Positions 35,412-48,000 are shown, counted from the stretch's first letter. The stretch is DNA of 64,000 nt from Ciborinia camelliae (GCA_025890175.1 JANPYM010000002.1:2721241-2785240), one strand, 5' to 3'. The notes: generated from the letters alone by a model not told the origin. A program made the numbers and translations.

Positions 35412-36578
35412 ATGTCTACCCCTCCAACCGCTACCCCTCCAACCGCTACCCCTACAACCGCTTCCCCTTCAATCCATTCCCCTTCAATCCCTTTGGAATT
35501 GGAATCTCAAGATCTCACATTCGGTGTAGAGTTCGAATTCGGCATTCGCTTCCAAAAACGACCATTTCGTCGTTTGACACATATTTGGGAGTTTGTCAGG
35601 GATACTTTGATAGCCGAAACTGGGCTTGAGATATTGACAGAATCTGATGTTGATAAAATGGACGATCCGTTCATAGGGACTGAAAGCCTTCCCCCTGGGG
35701 TAGTTAAACCATCAGAGTCATACAGAACATGGGTTGTAGCCACGGATTGCACGATAAACTTGATACAAGAAATGAGAGAGGATGACGCCTACTACTGCGC
35801 TCTTGAAATTCAGTCGCCGGTGTTGAAGTTTGGCCCTGATGGCTTCAAGGAAATCGATAATATGCTGGGCGCTCTCCACAAACATTTTGATCTCTTGGTT
35901 AATCGCACATGTGGCCTTCACGTTCATGTTGGCCATGGAACTAAAGGATTTGCCCGTGTGCCTCTCCAGCACCTGATGGCAACTATCTGGGTTTTCCAAT
36001 CTCAAATCTCATCACTTCTTCACAGGTCACGACAAGCACATAATTACTGTGCACCACCTCGTTCAACCTCCAATCTTGGCGTACGTGGATTTAGAGGGAA
36101 CTTACTCGATGTAATGCTCAGCACATCGACCATCAATGAAATTGTGGAAATGTTCGGTGGATACCAAGGATCAGTCAATCAAGCATACAGTATTGACAAC
36201 CTTCGCCAACCGTTTTGGAATCCACGCAAGAGAACCATTGAATTTCGACAACATGAAGGATGCATGGATTCAGAAACCGTCTTGAACTGGGTAAGTTTTG
36301 TTGTTGAGTTGGTGGCCTGGGCTCACAAGATTGACCGTCAAGATTTGAAGATCTTTCTCTCAAAGTACATCGAACAGGTAGAGCCGTATTCGATAGAAGA
36401 TCTCTTCAAGGAAATTGGTTTCCCCGAATCAACTTCCGAATTCTGGCGAAGAAAAGTCGCAAGACTAAGAGAAGCTGCAGAGAAGGAGCCTCGGAATTTA
36501 GGCGATCTTCCAAGAGGAGGACTAAGTGACAGTACCGAATCATCTAGTGACAGTGACGAGTCATCTGACACATGGTAA
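35412..36578 (+). CDS. Putative amidoligase enzyme, single exon
   Basis: An uninterrupted 388-aa frame. The core matches the amidoligase (ATP-grasp-like, COOH-NH2 ligase) family: FGVEFEFGI at about residue 37, a central CGLHVHVG with the metal-binding His residues, and KRTIEFRQHEGCMDSE near residue 275. These are the three blocks that hold the glutamine-synthetase-like active site. The N-terminus is a Thr/Pro tandem repeat (TATPP units) and the C-terminus an acidic Ser/Asp tail. Members are proposed to form isopeptide or amide bonds, and the fungal ones have no proven substrate. No partner gene is evident next to it. It could equally act on a small molecule or a protein. Confidence 0.88.
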   Translation: MSTPPTATPPTATPTTASPSIHSPSIPLELESQDLTFGVEFEFGIRFQKRPFRRLTHIWEFVRDTLIAETGLEILTESDVDKMDDPFIGTESLPPGVVKPSESYRTWVVATDCTINLIQEMREDDAYYCALEIQSPVLKFGPDGFKEIDNMLGALHKHFDLLVNRTCGLHVHVGHGTKGFARVPLQHLMATIWVFQSQISSLLHRSRQAHNYCAPPRSTSNLGVRGFRGNLLDVMLSTSTINEIVEMFGGYQGSVNQAYSIDNLRQPFWNPRKRTIEFRQHEGCMDSETVLNWVSFVVELVAWAHKIDRQDLKIFLSKYIEQVEPYSIEDLFKEIGFPESTSEFWRRKVARLREAAEKEPRNLGDLPRGGLSDSTESSSDSDESSDTW

Positions 36579-38042
36579 GACAAATGCCAGCGGCATCAAG
36601 GAAAGCCGGTCTTCTCCTTAATCACCCCTATCATTCATCATCCTTACCCTCCATCAACCACCCAAAGCAATCAAGTAAGTCAAAATTCATCATTTTCATT
36701 TTCATTTTCATTTAACCTAGTTTTTCAATTTCATGTGAAATCAACAATCCCAAAGTTCATACTCTAAAGTCCCCCTTATTGCCATCCAAGTGGTTGTCCA
36801 AGCACTTGTCCGTGTTTCTTGACCAATCATATTATTCACTTGCAATCATTTTTAATATAATTCCAATACACTCAAAATGCCATCATCAATTTCCATCTCG
36901 TGGAATCCAAGTTTCTCGATTTTCCTCCCCCTTCTATGCTTAAATAGTGGATAACTTCTGTCATTATTCTATTCAAATGCTTTTCCTATACCTGGGTACA
37001 TCATCAAGGATTAAAGGTTTGGAAAATCCCAAGATCATGCCGCCAAGTCAAGAACATTTAAGGTGGCCCATCTGATATTTGGGATACATCATTACAAGTT
37101 AACCGGTACCTTGGTTGACTTTACCACTGATAAATCATTGTTACTTGATTTATATATAGTGTTTAACTCGGGGGACATTATAGTTACCCTATTAGAAAAT
37201 AATTCATTAATATTTGTATACTGTGGAGTTTTCCCTCTCATATAAATAGGCTCATATTATAGTTGACTGATCTACTCGAACTCCGGTCTATAATTAGTCT
37301 GGAATCTTTTCTTTTGAGCATAACAATGACGGGGATCGGGGATCGGGGATCGGGGATCTTCTTCAACTGAGTCGGTCGATCAAAGATCAGACGAAATGTT
37401 CCGAGCACTCTTGTCATGTAATCAGTACCAGTATCTGAGAGTTTCCCTTTACCGAACATATCCGGTAGTCTTGCTAGATGGGTGACGGAAGTCGTTTGAT
37501 TTGGAAACTGGCCTATATTTATCGGATATCGACATTGAGGACAAAGAAGAAGTGCATATTACCCTCAGCGAAGTGTGATGCGTGGATTCTTGAGGTCCTT
37601 TAAGGATATTGTCAAAATCGTGATTACAGGTTATCTTGGAAGAAGACGATTTGATGGTGAAGTCAGGTGGCATTAGCTTCGAAGGTCAACGAACTTATTT
37701 TCAACGGCTTCAATGGCCAATGCGCTTGGTTCCAATGATTCCTCATACTAAAACATTAAACTCTCATTCAACTCTACTTATATGGTAAGTTCAGGAATCA
37801 TTATATAATCTCAAAGTTTTCGCACTTCTTCCTTATTTATGACCTTCTTCCCCATCCCAGTTTATTCTTTTGGGTCCTTCCGAATTCATCCTCTCACACC
37901 ATTAATTTGTTAATCATTAAACCTAAGCACCAGTCTTGATGTATACCGATAATATACAATCAACTGGCACATATTTTAAATTATATCCATAATACTTTCT
38001 TTATATTGTCAAATGGACAGATTCCATGATACTACATAAATC
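36579..38042. other. Intergenic with a short GGGGATC repeat
   Basis: About 1.5 kb of AT-rich intergenic sequence. ORFs on either strand are short and unrecognised. A heptamer repeat lies at 37331-37358. Confidence 0.4.
37331..37358. repeat. Microsatellite (GGGGATC)4
   Basis: Four perfect copies of the 7-bp unit GGGGATC stand in otherwise AT-rich intergenic DNA. Confidence 0.9.
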
Positions 38043-40299
38043 ATGACGTTTTTTAACCCAGCAAAAATCGCCAAAATCTTGATGTCACGCTCCCAAGCAG
38101 CCCCAGAATCAGTAGAACAGTCAATAGAACTTGAAAGAATCGATGCCCATGGAAGATCAACCGCTTCTCATATGGGTGATCGAATCAACCAGGATATTGA
38201 AAATGGAGTGTATGTACCTCTTCATTCTGCGCCATTTCAAACCTCGCAAAACTTTCCCTGCCCCAGTCTTACATTTGCTAACTCAATTTCCAGATATGGT
38301 TGTCCAATTTGTCACGATACAATTGGACCCGATGCACAAGAACTCTGGGACTGCCGTTGCTGCTACCAAGCCTATCATCCTCATTGTATTTCCACATGGG
38401 CTAAGGCCTCCACCAATGCACCGCGCGATGTCCCCTGGCTGTGTCCCACCTGCAAATATTCGCATACCAGCTTTCCGCAGGCTGGATGTTGGTGCAGAAA
38501 CCCTACTGCCGAAACTTTGCCCATCACCGCAGGTAGTTGCGGCCGCTCTTGCTCGAAGGAAAACCTCTGTGGTACTAGGCGACATTGCGTAGAATATACA
38601 TGCCCATCGACATGCCATCCTGGACCATGCATACCAAAAGACTGTACCGCCAAATGCGGGGAGGAAAGGCCTGCTGCTGCGGATCCATCAATTGAAAACG
38701 ACGTATTCGATACGCCACGACCAGTACCACCTGCAAATTCACGTATTTTCCCTCCTCTTAACAATAGATATGTTCCTCCAGGGTATCCAACAGTGACTAT
38801 AAACAATGCTGATGCTGACAACGATACTCTAACATCTTTCTACCGTGACACTGGTCATCAACAGCGCCGACTCATCGGTACTGTCAACCCCAACGTAACA
38901 AGCAAAGCTCTCATGAGAGATGTCTTGATTCTCTTTTCCATACTTCTTTTCATTGATTGCTTTGCAATCATCTGGATGATATCGCGTATCCGGCGATTTA
39001 CGCTGCCTCTCCAATATCAAAGTTTCACGGAGTCACGATTCCGCTACTCGGAACAAGCTTTCTGTATGGCGACTTCTATCGCCCTTCTGCTTATAAATGC
39101 CATGGTATGGGGTTCGATTTTACTCCGACTACATTTTTGTTTTAGGAAAAAGCTCGGCCTGAATCCCTCGTTCACACGAATGACACCCGTCTTCCCGTGG
39201 AGAGATTTTAAGATTGTACTTTCTAGAGTGCTTTTCTTTTTCTACTGGCTCATATTCTTTGTTCTTGTTTTTCTTATTCCCGCAGGGTATGTTTTGTTTT
39301 TCCCCCTTCATCCCCCCACTGCCTCGTCCTTTTAACTAACATACCTCCAGCTTGTGTTTCGGACCCGGCTTTTTCTGGAAATATCAAATGCAAGGCACAT
39401 GCGTGGGATTTGATACGCGCATCAAACTTCATACACCATATTCCGATTACTTCGGTCTCGAAAACATGACCATACCGCAACAACAATTCATCGCTCCTCA
39501 GTATACGCAGACTCCGGGTCGCTATAGTTATCCCTCGATCGAAGATTACGAATCCTATAAATTCGGCATCGATCTCTTCAACATCACAAAAGTAAACTCA
39601 TCATATCCACTCAGTAGCTCATCCTACTCGACCCGCGAGCCCTTCGAGGAACATTGGCGCATCATGGGTATCTACGGGGGTAAACCACTACACATGGATT
39701 TCGACCTCCTGCACCACACCTGGCGCATCAGCGAAGGAAGCATCGTGACTAGCAGCGAAACCGCAAATGCCAGCTTCTATTTCCACCGGGGCATGTACGC
39801 GAAAAACAGCATACCGAATTTCCAAACCGCGATTCAGAATCTGACGCAGGTGCGAAGTGGAACGTGGACCCGCACCGATCGACAAAATCCACACACGTCG
39901 TTTCCGGAGTTGGGTCTGCAGATGCCGCATTGGGATTTGTTTGAGCGGCATTGTGTGTACCAGAGCTTTATGCGAGTGTTTAAGGAGGGGGTCGGAGAGC
40001 AAAGGTTGGGGGCCCAGGAAATTGGGGAGAGGAGGGGCAGGGAGTGGATGGCTTGGGGGACAAAGAGTAGGAGAGAAGAGGTCCTTAGGACGATGAGTTA
40101 TGGGTATGGAGGAAGAGACGGGCTCGAGGTTTGTGCGAGGAGGAGTGAGTATATGTGGGATTCTAATGGGGGGGAAGAGAGGGAGGAGGGATTGGGCGAT
40201 GATCTTTTGGTGCCGTTGGGGTTGATGGCGGTGGTTAGGAAGAGTATGAGGGAGGAAGAAGGGAGTTTGTTGCATGGGTGTGCTTGGCCGGAGAATTGA
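38043..40299 (+). CDS. RING / NF-X1-type zinc finger protein with membrane anchors
   Basis: Two exons, 38043-39286 and 39351-40299, giving 730 aa. An NF-X1-type RING lies at about residues 83-145: CPIC, then CRCC, then HPHC and WLCPTC, a Cys/His order expected of a ubiquitin ligase domain. A Cys-rich NF-X1-like segment follows (CGRSCSKENLCGTRRH, then CPSTCHPGPCIPKDC). Three hydrophobic segments at about 296-318, 346-370 and 390-415 predict membrane insertion. The remaining 315 residues contain several N-glycosylation sequons (NMT, NIT, NLT) and would be lumenal. Classical NF-X1 proteins are soluble and nuclear, so this is an unusual architecture. Membrane-bound E3 ligase is a reasonable inference but unproven. 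Confidence 0.78.
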
Positions 40300-41660
40300 G
40301 AAGGGTTTGATATTGTGTTCGTTGGTTGGTTGATTTTGGATGGGCGTTCTGGATTGGGTATTTGTAACAAGATGGTTCAATAATGGTATATATATAAACC
40401 AAACCCTAGTCTTGAGTCTAGACTCATCACTCTAGAAACCATAGTACATCTCCATAATATAATAATTAGTATCAAGTTTAACAAATACCCCGCCCGCGTT
40501 CTTTCGTTCTTTCGCCTACTGCGAGTAAATACAATCAGAACAAGTCAGCATCTCTTCAATTATCATATCAAGTGATATATAGATTGAACTTGAAGTTTGC
40601 ATCACATTCAAATCTCACCTATATTACACGTACTAGTATACTAACTCCTCAGAAACCAAACAACCAACAACTAGCAGAAATCGTGAGAGAAATCTTGATA
40701 AAAATTGTCAAAGCTTCAAGTCGTACGTACGTAGTACCTATTCAGATGAGTGAGTGAGTGATTGAATACCATAGATGCCTAATTGATCCTGACACAACGT
40801 TATTCAAACCTCCACATTTCATCATCTCTTGGCCTCGAAAATCAGACGTTTACTCCCGTCGACAGATGCCTCAGGGTTTCCATTTCCAGAACGTTCTCTT
40901 TTTTTCCTTGGTCGGTTTTAGGTAGACAGGTAAATGATTTGCTTACTTCATTGCTTGAACCCTTGATAAAAGACACTCTTCCTTTGTTGGGATTGTGTAT
41001 TTTGATATTGCTGTGCCGACTTTCCATTTTGAGTTGGTCCAACTTGGTTTAGTCTGTTGAATGTATATAGGTATGTTTGTGATGGTTCCTAGGAAGTTAC
41101 ATAGTAGGTAGTTATGAGCTGGGAGATTCCCTATTTTCAGTACTCAGAAAGATGAGACTTCATTTGATATGCCACCGTGGAAACTTTTCTCGTTGCCGGA
41201 ACTTCCAGAACTGATTCAATGAACCCATTCTGATGTGGACACATTGCTATGTTGGACCTTGGTACTTGGAATATCCATATCTGAATCACTTACCGTCCGG
41301 GTTGCAAGTGTTTGAGGGAGGCTCTCTTTTGATAGTCTAGGATTGGTACTCTGGGAATTGTAGGCAGAAATTGCAGGTAGGAATTGCAGGTTGAGTGGTG
41401 TGAATGTTCAGTTAGGTCAGCAGGTAGCCAATTAGAGAATCCAGAAACTGCCAATACCGTGGGTATTCGTTTTCTGGAGGTTTCCACTTGGCCTCTGAAT
41501 CATCATTACCTACGTATCATATCATCATATGATCACGCCTTAGTGGGTAGTTGACCTTCATAAATACTTCCACTCAAACCGGTTCTGAATTTCTCTTTCC
41601 TTCTTCAACACACAACCCACGAACAATATTCTGGTACTTACTTCACTTGAAATCTTCACC
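40300..41660. other. Intergenic
   Basis: About 1.4 kb between two plus-strand genes. Several short ORFs without family features; nothing recognised. Confidence 0.4.
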
Positions 41661-43093
41661 ATGCCACCAAAAGAACATAATCTGGAGTTTCCCCCGAAAT
41701 CCTCTGAAACTATGACAGACTCCAAAGAAAAGGAAGATGGAATTCCCCTTGAAAAAATCAATTTTTTCCAAGGCCAGAAGGATATTTTAATTGTACTTCA
41801 ATCTTATCTTCACTCCATCAAAGATTATTTTCATCTTTACGCGACCTGTAAAGCTTTGTAAGTCACATTCGATATATCTGGCCAAAAAAATGAAAGTTCA
41901 TAGAAACTGATACTCCCATACATCAAGGCGCACTTTCTACTCCGCCAACCCACCATTGAATGGCACAGCCCTTAGGCTTGCTGCTACTTCCTCCTCCGAG
42001 CTTTTCGGGCCAGAGCCTTATTTCCTCATCGCTGGCGTCGCTCGTCAAATGGGCGAATGGGCTATTAAGAGTATGTATCTCAGGAGTGGTATCATCTGCC
42101 GGTTTTTTGCTAACAATATGGCCCACAGAACCCGAAAATCGCATCAAGTTTCATGACTCTTTCAAAACGAAAGGAATCAATGGGTTGTTTGAGCTTTGTA
42201 CGAAGGAGGCAAAGATAACCCTCAAAGATCTTAAAAACCTGGTTGAATTCCGAAGGTCGATTCTCGAGCCACTCTTACCAATTATGGAGGCATATAGCAA
42301 CTTTGATGAGATGCGTATTCTTTCGAAAAGAAACAACACAATGGAACCCTATTTACAAATCGCGATCTTTGGGGATCTCTTCGCTCCTAACGTGCGTAAC
42401 TTTTGTGAACCAGGAGTCGTCGCGGATCCATTGGACCTAAGCATTAGAAGGGACTGGTGGGTAATGTGTTGCCCAGATGCGGGTTCTCAAGCCAGTAGAG
42501 AATTACTTGGTGATCGTGTTTCTCAACGCCGTGACATGAAGAAGATAATGGCCTGTAAGAATCATACTGAAATGACATATTAGCACAATTACTAATATTT
42601 CCTCAGTGTCTTCGTTAACCGATATGTTATTTGACAATTTTTGGAGCAATTTTAGGAAAGGGCCTACGATTTTCGATACGCAACTTGAGTTTAATAACAA
42701 CTACGTCCAACCAGGTGCTAAAGCCGACCTCTTTATTAATGTACTTCTACTCCAGGGTTTGAACACACTGAAGTTGATGCATAAACTGGGTAACAGATTT
42801 ATACATAGACACGAAGAATCTTGGGTTGATACTCTTGGAACAATAGATATCGGTGCCGCAACGAAAGTTCTTTGTTTTGACAAGGATCTTGGTGACCATA
42901 TCTCTATACGGACGGAAATAAGCTTTGTTCTCGGTATGTCACTTGAATTAATGGAAGTATTCAACCGTTCAATGCTAATACAAACTCAGAGGAAATGAGA
43001 GATGATACAAGCTCAGAGGAAGAGGATGATGATACAAACTCAGAGGAAGAGGATGATGATACAAACTCAGAGGAAGAGGATGATGATGTGTAG
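41661..43093 (+). CDS. Hypothetical protein with repeat-built acidic tail
   Basis: I do not recognise this gene. Five exons: 41661-41857, 41928-42070, 42129-42554, 42607-42933 and 42990-43093, all in phase, giving 398 aa. The N-terminal 40 residues are charged. The segment YLHSIKDYFHLYATCKALRT, helical with a terminal Cys, resembles the start of F-box-like fungal proteins, but I cannot confirm an F-box. The middle is globular with no membrane segment. The last 34 residues are almost wholly acidic (DTNSEEEDD repeats). The final intron ends inside the repeat unit, so every repeat also carries a CTCAG acceptor-like site. A nucleic-acid or histone-mimic interaction for the tail would be guesswork. 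Confidence 0.7.
43001..43081 (+). repeat. Three tandem 27-bp coding repeats
   Basis: Three 27-bp units, nearly identical, encode DDTNSEEED. A partial fourth copy lies upstream and spans the splice acceptor at 42989. Confidence 0.92.
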
Positions 43094-45063
43094 TTTTTAT
43101 GGAGCGCTGCGTACCCATTGGAAAGGCGAAGGTTCAATTTTTCAATATCGGTACCTACTCACAAATGACTCTCAAATCCCAATAGGCTGAAGTTCTGGTT
43201 GTGGTTGGCGTTATGGCTATGGTTGTTGTGGTGGTTATTATTGTGGTCATGGTTATGGTTGTGGGTTTATGAATGATTTAAGTTAAATCATTGGTTTCCC
43301 CAGATTAGACACGGGCCGGGTCGGGCCATCACCATCATCACCTTGAATACTCTCCCCTCATTTTCATATTGATTTGCATACTCGAAGAGAAATATCAAAC
43401 ATTTTTCCTATGGTTTATGCCTAACAATGCGTGAGAGATTTCGCTTTATATGGTTCTGCTTATTTGGTATGGCTGGCTATGTGATAATCATGGGAAAATG
43501 TGATGCATCATAAATACGACAATACTTACTTTAAGTTACTAAACCTATCCGACAGTAAGGTTATTTGAGATGTTATCCATTGATCAGAAGTACTTGTATT
43601 CGCAAGTACCAAAAGTATCGTTGGCAATCAATTGATCGCAAGTCCAAAAAATATTCTCTCTATTCATAAGCAAGATCTGACCCGGATGGCACAGAGATTT
43701 TCAATTCGGAACTTGGTAGCTCATATCATGGCAATGATACGTCGAGTTTTTGGAAAAAGTTCAAAAAGCGATAGAGACATCCATAGTGAAGACTTTTCGA
43801 CCTCCAGCATGGAAGAAATGTGTCATATTTTCTATCACTGGTGGTAAAATATAACAATCCCGACTTTTGGTTCCATTTGAGAGAGAGATTCCAGCGCAAT
43901 TCCCGGTTGGAAACTGGGAAGAGCGGAAAGACGGATTTCTTCACACTCCGGCGTCACATATTACAGAATATATAGATTTCAAGAATCAAAATGCTCGTAC
44001 GTACAACAAGTAACTTTCCGGTCATTTGCCACCCATCCCCATTCTCGGAGCACGAACAGTCCACAACTAGCAGGCTTGCTTTCCATGTCGATTTCGGGAT
44101 TCCGGATACACAGTCACCAGTAAGTACAACGATTACACGAAGGATTTCTGGATAGATAGATTTTGCCCACAAAACCTCTATATCAAGGAGCTAGCCGTGC
44201 CCTCCCAAGATACGCGGCCTATGCATGCAAACCCATGGGGAGGCACTCAATATCTCGCGCGTATCCGGAGGGTATTCCGTTTGGATCTGCAATTAGTCTT
44301 GCGCTTCACTCAATTCCAAAGCCAGTACTCACAAAAAGTGAAGGAGGGCAGAAAGTGCCTATTAAATCTTTACATCAAATCGACTTTCAAACACCACAAA
44401 GTGATTGCCCGGTAGAATTCAAGTACGTGATTGTACTGTGTACCCGAAAACGTCCCGACATACACCAAGAGCACAGCCCAGAAGCTTCAGGATCCCCGTT
44501 GCCTACCGGTAAAGGATATGAACCAACCACCGTCGCCGCAAAACCACCAACTAAAATATCCAGCCCAAACCACAAGCATCTAAGAGGACCTACCAGAACG
44601 CTAGACCATCTACATCCCATATCGATCTTAGATTTCTCAAACTTCACGCAATCCTAGTTTTGATCCAGTATCTTGGGACCTGAAAATATCCGAGACCATT
44701 TCTGGGATCTCGCAACAATCCGATTCGTAGATATAATCCGCTATTTGATATTGAGGATTCTTGTAGGCGAAGACGAACACGGGAGATACTTACAATGGTG
44801 AGGATGGAATCGCCTGGAAAGGCTCGATAAGATTACGTTCCTAGGTAGGATATCTATATAATCGGACTAGGGGTCAAGGATAGTTGTGACAAGTAGGTGC
44901 CTTATTCAAGCCAGATGGGAGATTTTCTTTTTCTATCTGATATTCTCCCAATTGAATGGGAGGTTCACACAATTTACATGTCATCTGGTTGACCTTGTAA
45001 AAACCATGACCCCATCTTGGAACCTCCTCATCTTATGGCCTGTGATACAGAATACTACCTTCA
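43094..45063. other. Intergenic, no supported gene
   Basis: About 2 kb. A plus-strand stretch at 43191-43286 encodes a Gly/Cys/Tyr-rich peptide without a start codon. A plus-strand ORF of about 160 codons at 44163-44657 lacks a family signature and splice support. A 53-codon ATG ORF at 43686 is also unrecognised. None is called as a gene. Confidence 0.35.
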
Positions 45064-48000
45064 TTACTTGAATTTTAAATGTAGCTCTCCTTTTAACCAT
45101 CCAGGTCCCCACCATCTTTTTCTCCTCATAACATTTTCCTCATCCGATCTCCCCCACACTGCCAAAATCCTCCCCAGTCTATTCTCAATACTATCCATCT
45201 GTTCCACCGTCATAACCTGACTCCCCACAAGATAAATCACATTGCCCAATACCCTCACATGGATATTCCAATTCCATTCATTCAACTCCTCTTCTGCATT
45301 AAGATCACCAAGCAACAATTTCTCCCTCACCAACTCCGTAGCTCTCGACGTGGATCCCCCTCCCAACTTATCTTTCAATGTGATTGCCAAGACGCTACCT
45401 ATTGCAATAATTCCATCGACAGAGTCTAGATAAGAGATGCGCGTGGTGAAGGATTTACTCCATATACTCCAGATTTGTAGGTGGTTGTGTTTTTGACTTC
45501 TTTCTATCTCCTCTGTTTCTATCTCCATCTCTGTTGTTGTTGTTGGTGGTGTTGTTGTCGGTGGTGTTGTTGTTGGTGGTGTTGTTGTTGGTAGTGTTGT
45601 TGTTGGTGGTGTTGTTGTTGGTGGTATTGTTGTCGGTGGTGTTGTTGTTGGTGGTGTTGTTGTTGGTGGTGTTGTTGTTGGTGGTGGTGTTGTTGGTGGT
45701 GTTGTTGTCGGTGGTGTTGTTGTTGGTGGTGTTGTTGTTGGTGGTGTTGTTGTTGGTAGTGTTGTTGTTGGTGGTGTTGTTGTTGGTGGTGTTGTTGATT
45801 CGGTCTTCTCACTCGTAGAATGCACACCCCAATCCCGTTTAAAGTGCTCCCAACTTCCATTCGTATTATTTTCCAAAGCCTTCGTGGTTTCCAAACCCAC
45901 GCGAGCGACTTCACAGCCGATAGCATGACCGGTATAACTATGACCATGTAACAGGGCCTCACTTTTTTCATCATCCAGGAAAGCCGAGTAGATACTTTCG
46001 CTAGCGACGGTTGTGCAGAGGGGTAAGAGGCCGCCGGTTAATAGTTTGGCGTGCACGGAGATATCAGGGTGCGTGTGGAGGAGAGTGGAAGAACTGAAAT
46101 GGCCGAGTCGATAGAGCCCGGTGAAGACTTCGTCGTGGATGACGGGGAGTCCGGTCCATTGGGTTGGGCAGGGTGGGGTAGAATGGTCGATCGGGTTGGA
46201 TTCACCGAATATGCCGCCGGTGTTGTCGCGGATGATATTCGTTAGGGTTCGTTGGAAGAGGGGGTCGCTGGGGATGTGTGTTAGAAAGATTAGAAGGGGG
46301 TTTTGTGGGGAAATAGTGAGCGCAAATAGGACTTACCAAAATAGCATACCACCGGCGCCAAGGATGATGGGTTCCAAAACCAATGCACCAAATTTCATCC
46401 CCTTGGCAACTGCCTTTTGCAATTCCGCCATAATACGTTTATGATAAGATCTCTTCAGCTTGCTACTGTCTCTCTTCTTACTAAAGACATTTTTTAATTC
46501 ATCAAATGTGTGCGCGGTAGCCTTACCAGTCTCATCATAAACAACCCATCGCCCATTCTTCATCCACACTTTTGGTACATCAAACCATAAGTCTCTTCCC
46601 TTATACCGATGTACCTTTTTATTATGAACGCTCCCCTCACTTAGATCCATGGCTCCAATGGTATCTCCATGGTAACTACCTTTCAATCCGATAATACCTA
46701 CTTCTCTCCTCTCTCGTTCATCTTTTCCCAATCCGTAACGTTTACGAGCAGCAGTTAGAGCCATTTTCACAGCAACTTCTATGCCGGTACTACCATTATC
46801 AGAATAGAAGACTCGGGATAGACGGGGATTCTTGAGGTTGGTGAGGAGATGGTTGGCGAGTTTTAGGGCGGGCGAGTGGATGGTGGATTCCAAGTTACAG
46901 TGGCCGTAGCGACCGGATGCATAGGCTGCGGCTAGGGATAGGGTAGGGTTTCCGTGGCCTAAACCTTGAGTCCACGACGATCCTGAACCATCTAATGTGG
47001 GTCTGAGGAGATTATCTTGGCTTGGCTTTGGAGGTGTGGCTTCGCTTGGATTAGGAGTTGATAAGGTCTGGAAATAATCTCCATATGCCGAATCAATGGG
47101 GAGGATCTTGTCGGGTGAGAGATGTTTCATTTGGGTAGATGGATACCAGATTGTCTTATGAGCTTTTGAGGCCATTTGTTCTAAATCTTCAATGCGGGAT
47201 ATATTCCGTCGACGAGAGGCTTCTAGTAGAGCTTCAATATCGCCAGATCGAGCAATTCTTGAGTAGTAAGATGTCATAGATTCTTCATCTTCCTGTAGAT
47301 CTGGGATTTTCTTTGGTGGAGGTGGAATGACGGTTGTGTTTATACCTCTTTCTTGGAAGTATTTGGAAAGATATGTATGGTTTTGGAAATTTTCTGCTCC
47401 AAACATCAATACCGCGTCGATATCATAACCTCGAAGATGTAGACCTGATTCCGCATTAGTCTCAGTTCCACTTTTACGAGCCACCCTACAAAACTCGAAA
47501 GTCTTCGAGTATCCCAAGAGAACAACTTACTTTCCCAAGAACTAATTGTTGATGAAATCCCGCCCAACAGTGAATCACGTGAATCACCAACAAGAAATAC
47601 CGGCATCCTCAAAGGTCTCAATGCATCCACTTGACTTGTTCCAGAAGGTGTGGGTGAATGTACACCACCGGCACCTTCCACCAAAATCATTCCTTCCCGT
47701 CCTTGATTCATTCTCGTCCATTCCTGAACTGATTCCGAGATTGCCGTGACAATCTCGTGATCATTTAGTGATTCCGAGATTGCCGTGACAATCTCGTGAT
47801 CATTTAGTGGCTACACGTGGTTTTGGGGTCAGTGAAGTTATCTCGGAATGAAAAATGAAACCGGAATCATCCTTTTCTGTTTTCTCCCAAGTCACAAAAT
47901 AAAAATTTCCAAACCGACCTTTACAAGAGGTTTCCAATACCTAAACAAACATTTGATCTCCGTCCCCTTTGCAAATCTTCCAATGTGTGCATCATCACCC

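Noticed and set aside
39688..40380. 230-codon minus-strand frame
   Set aside because: Antisense to the second exon of the RING/NF-X1 gene; Pro/Ser/His-rich composition typical of a shadow frame.
44163..44657. Plus-strand frame of about 160 codons
   Set aside because: No recognisable motif or splice partner, and composition like random translated intergenic DNA. Kept only as a note.
45534..45818. Plus-strand frame of Val-Leu repeats
   Set aside because: Antisense reading of the TTTPP minisatellite inside BioDA.
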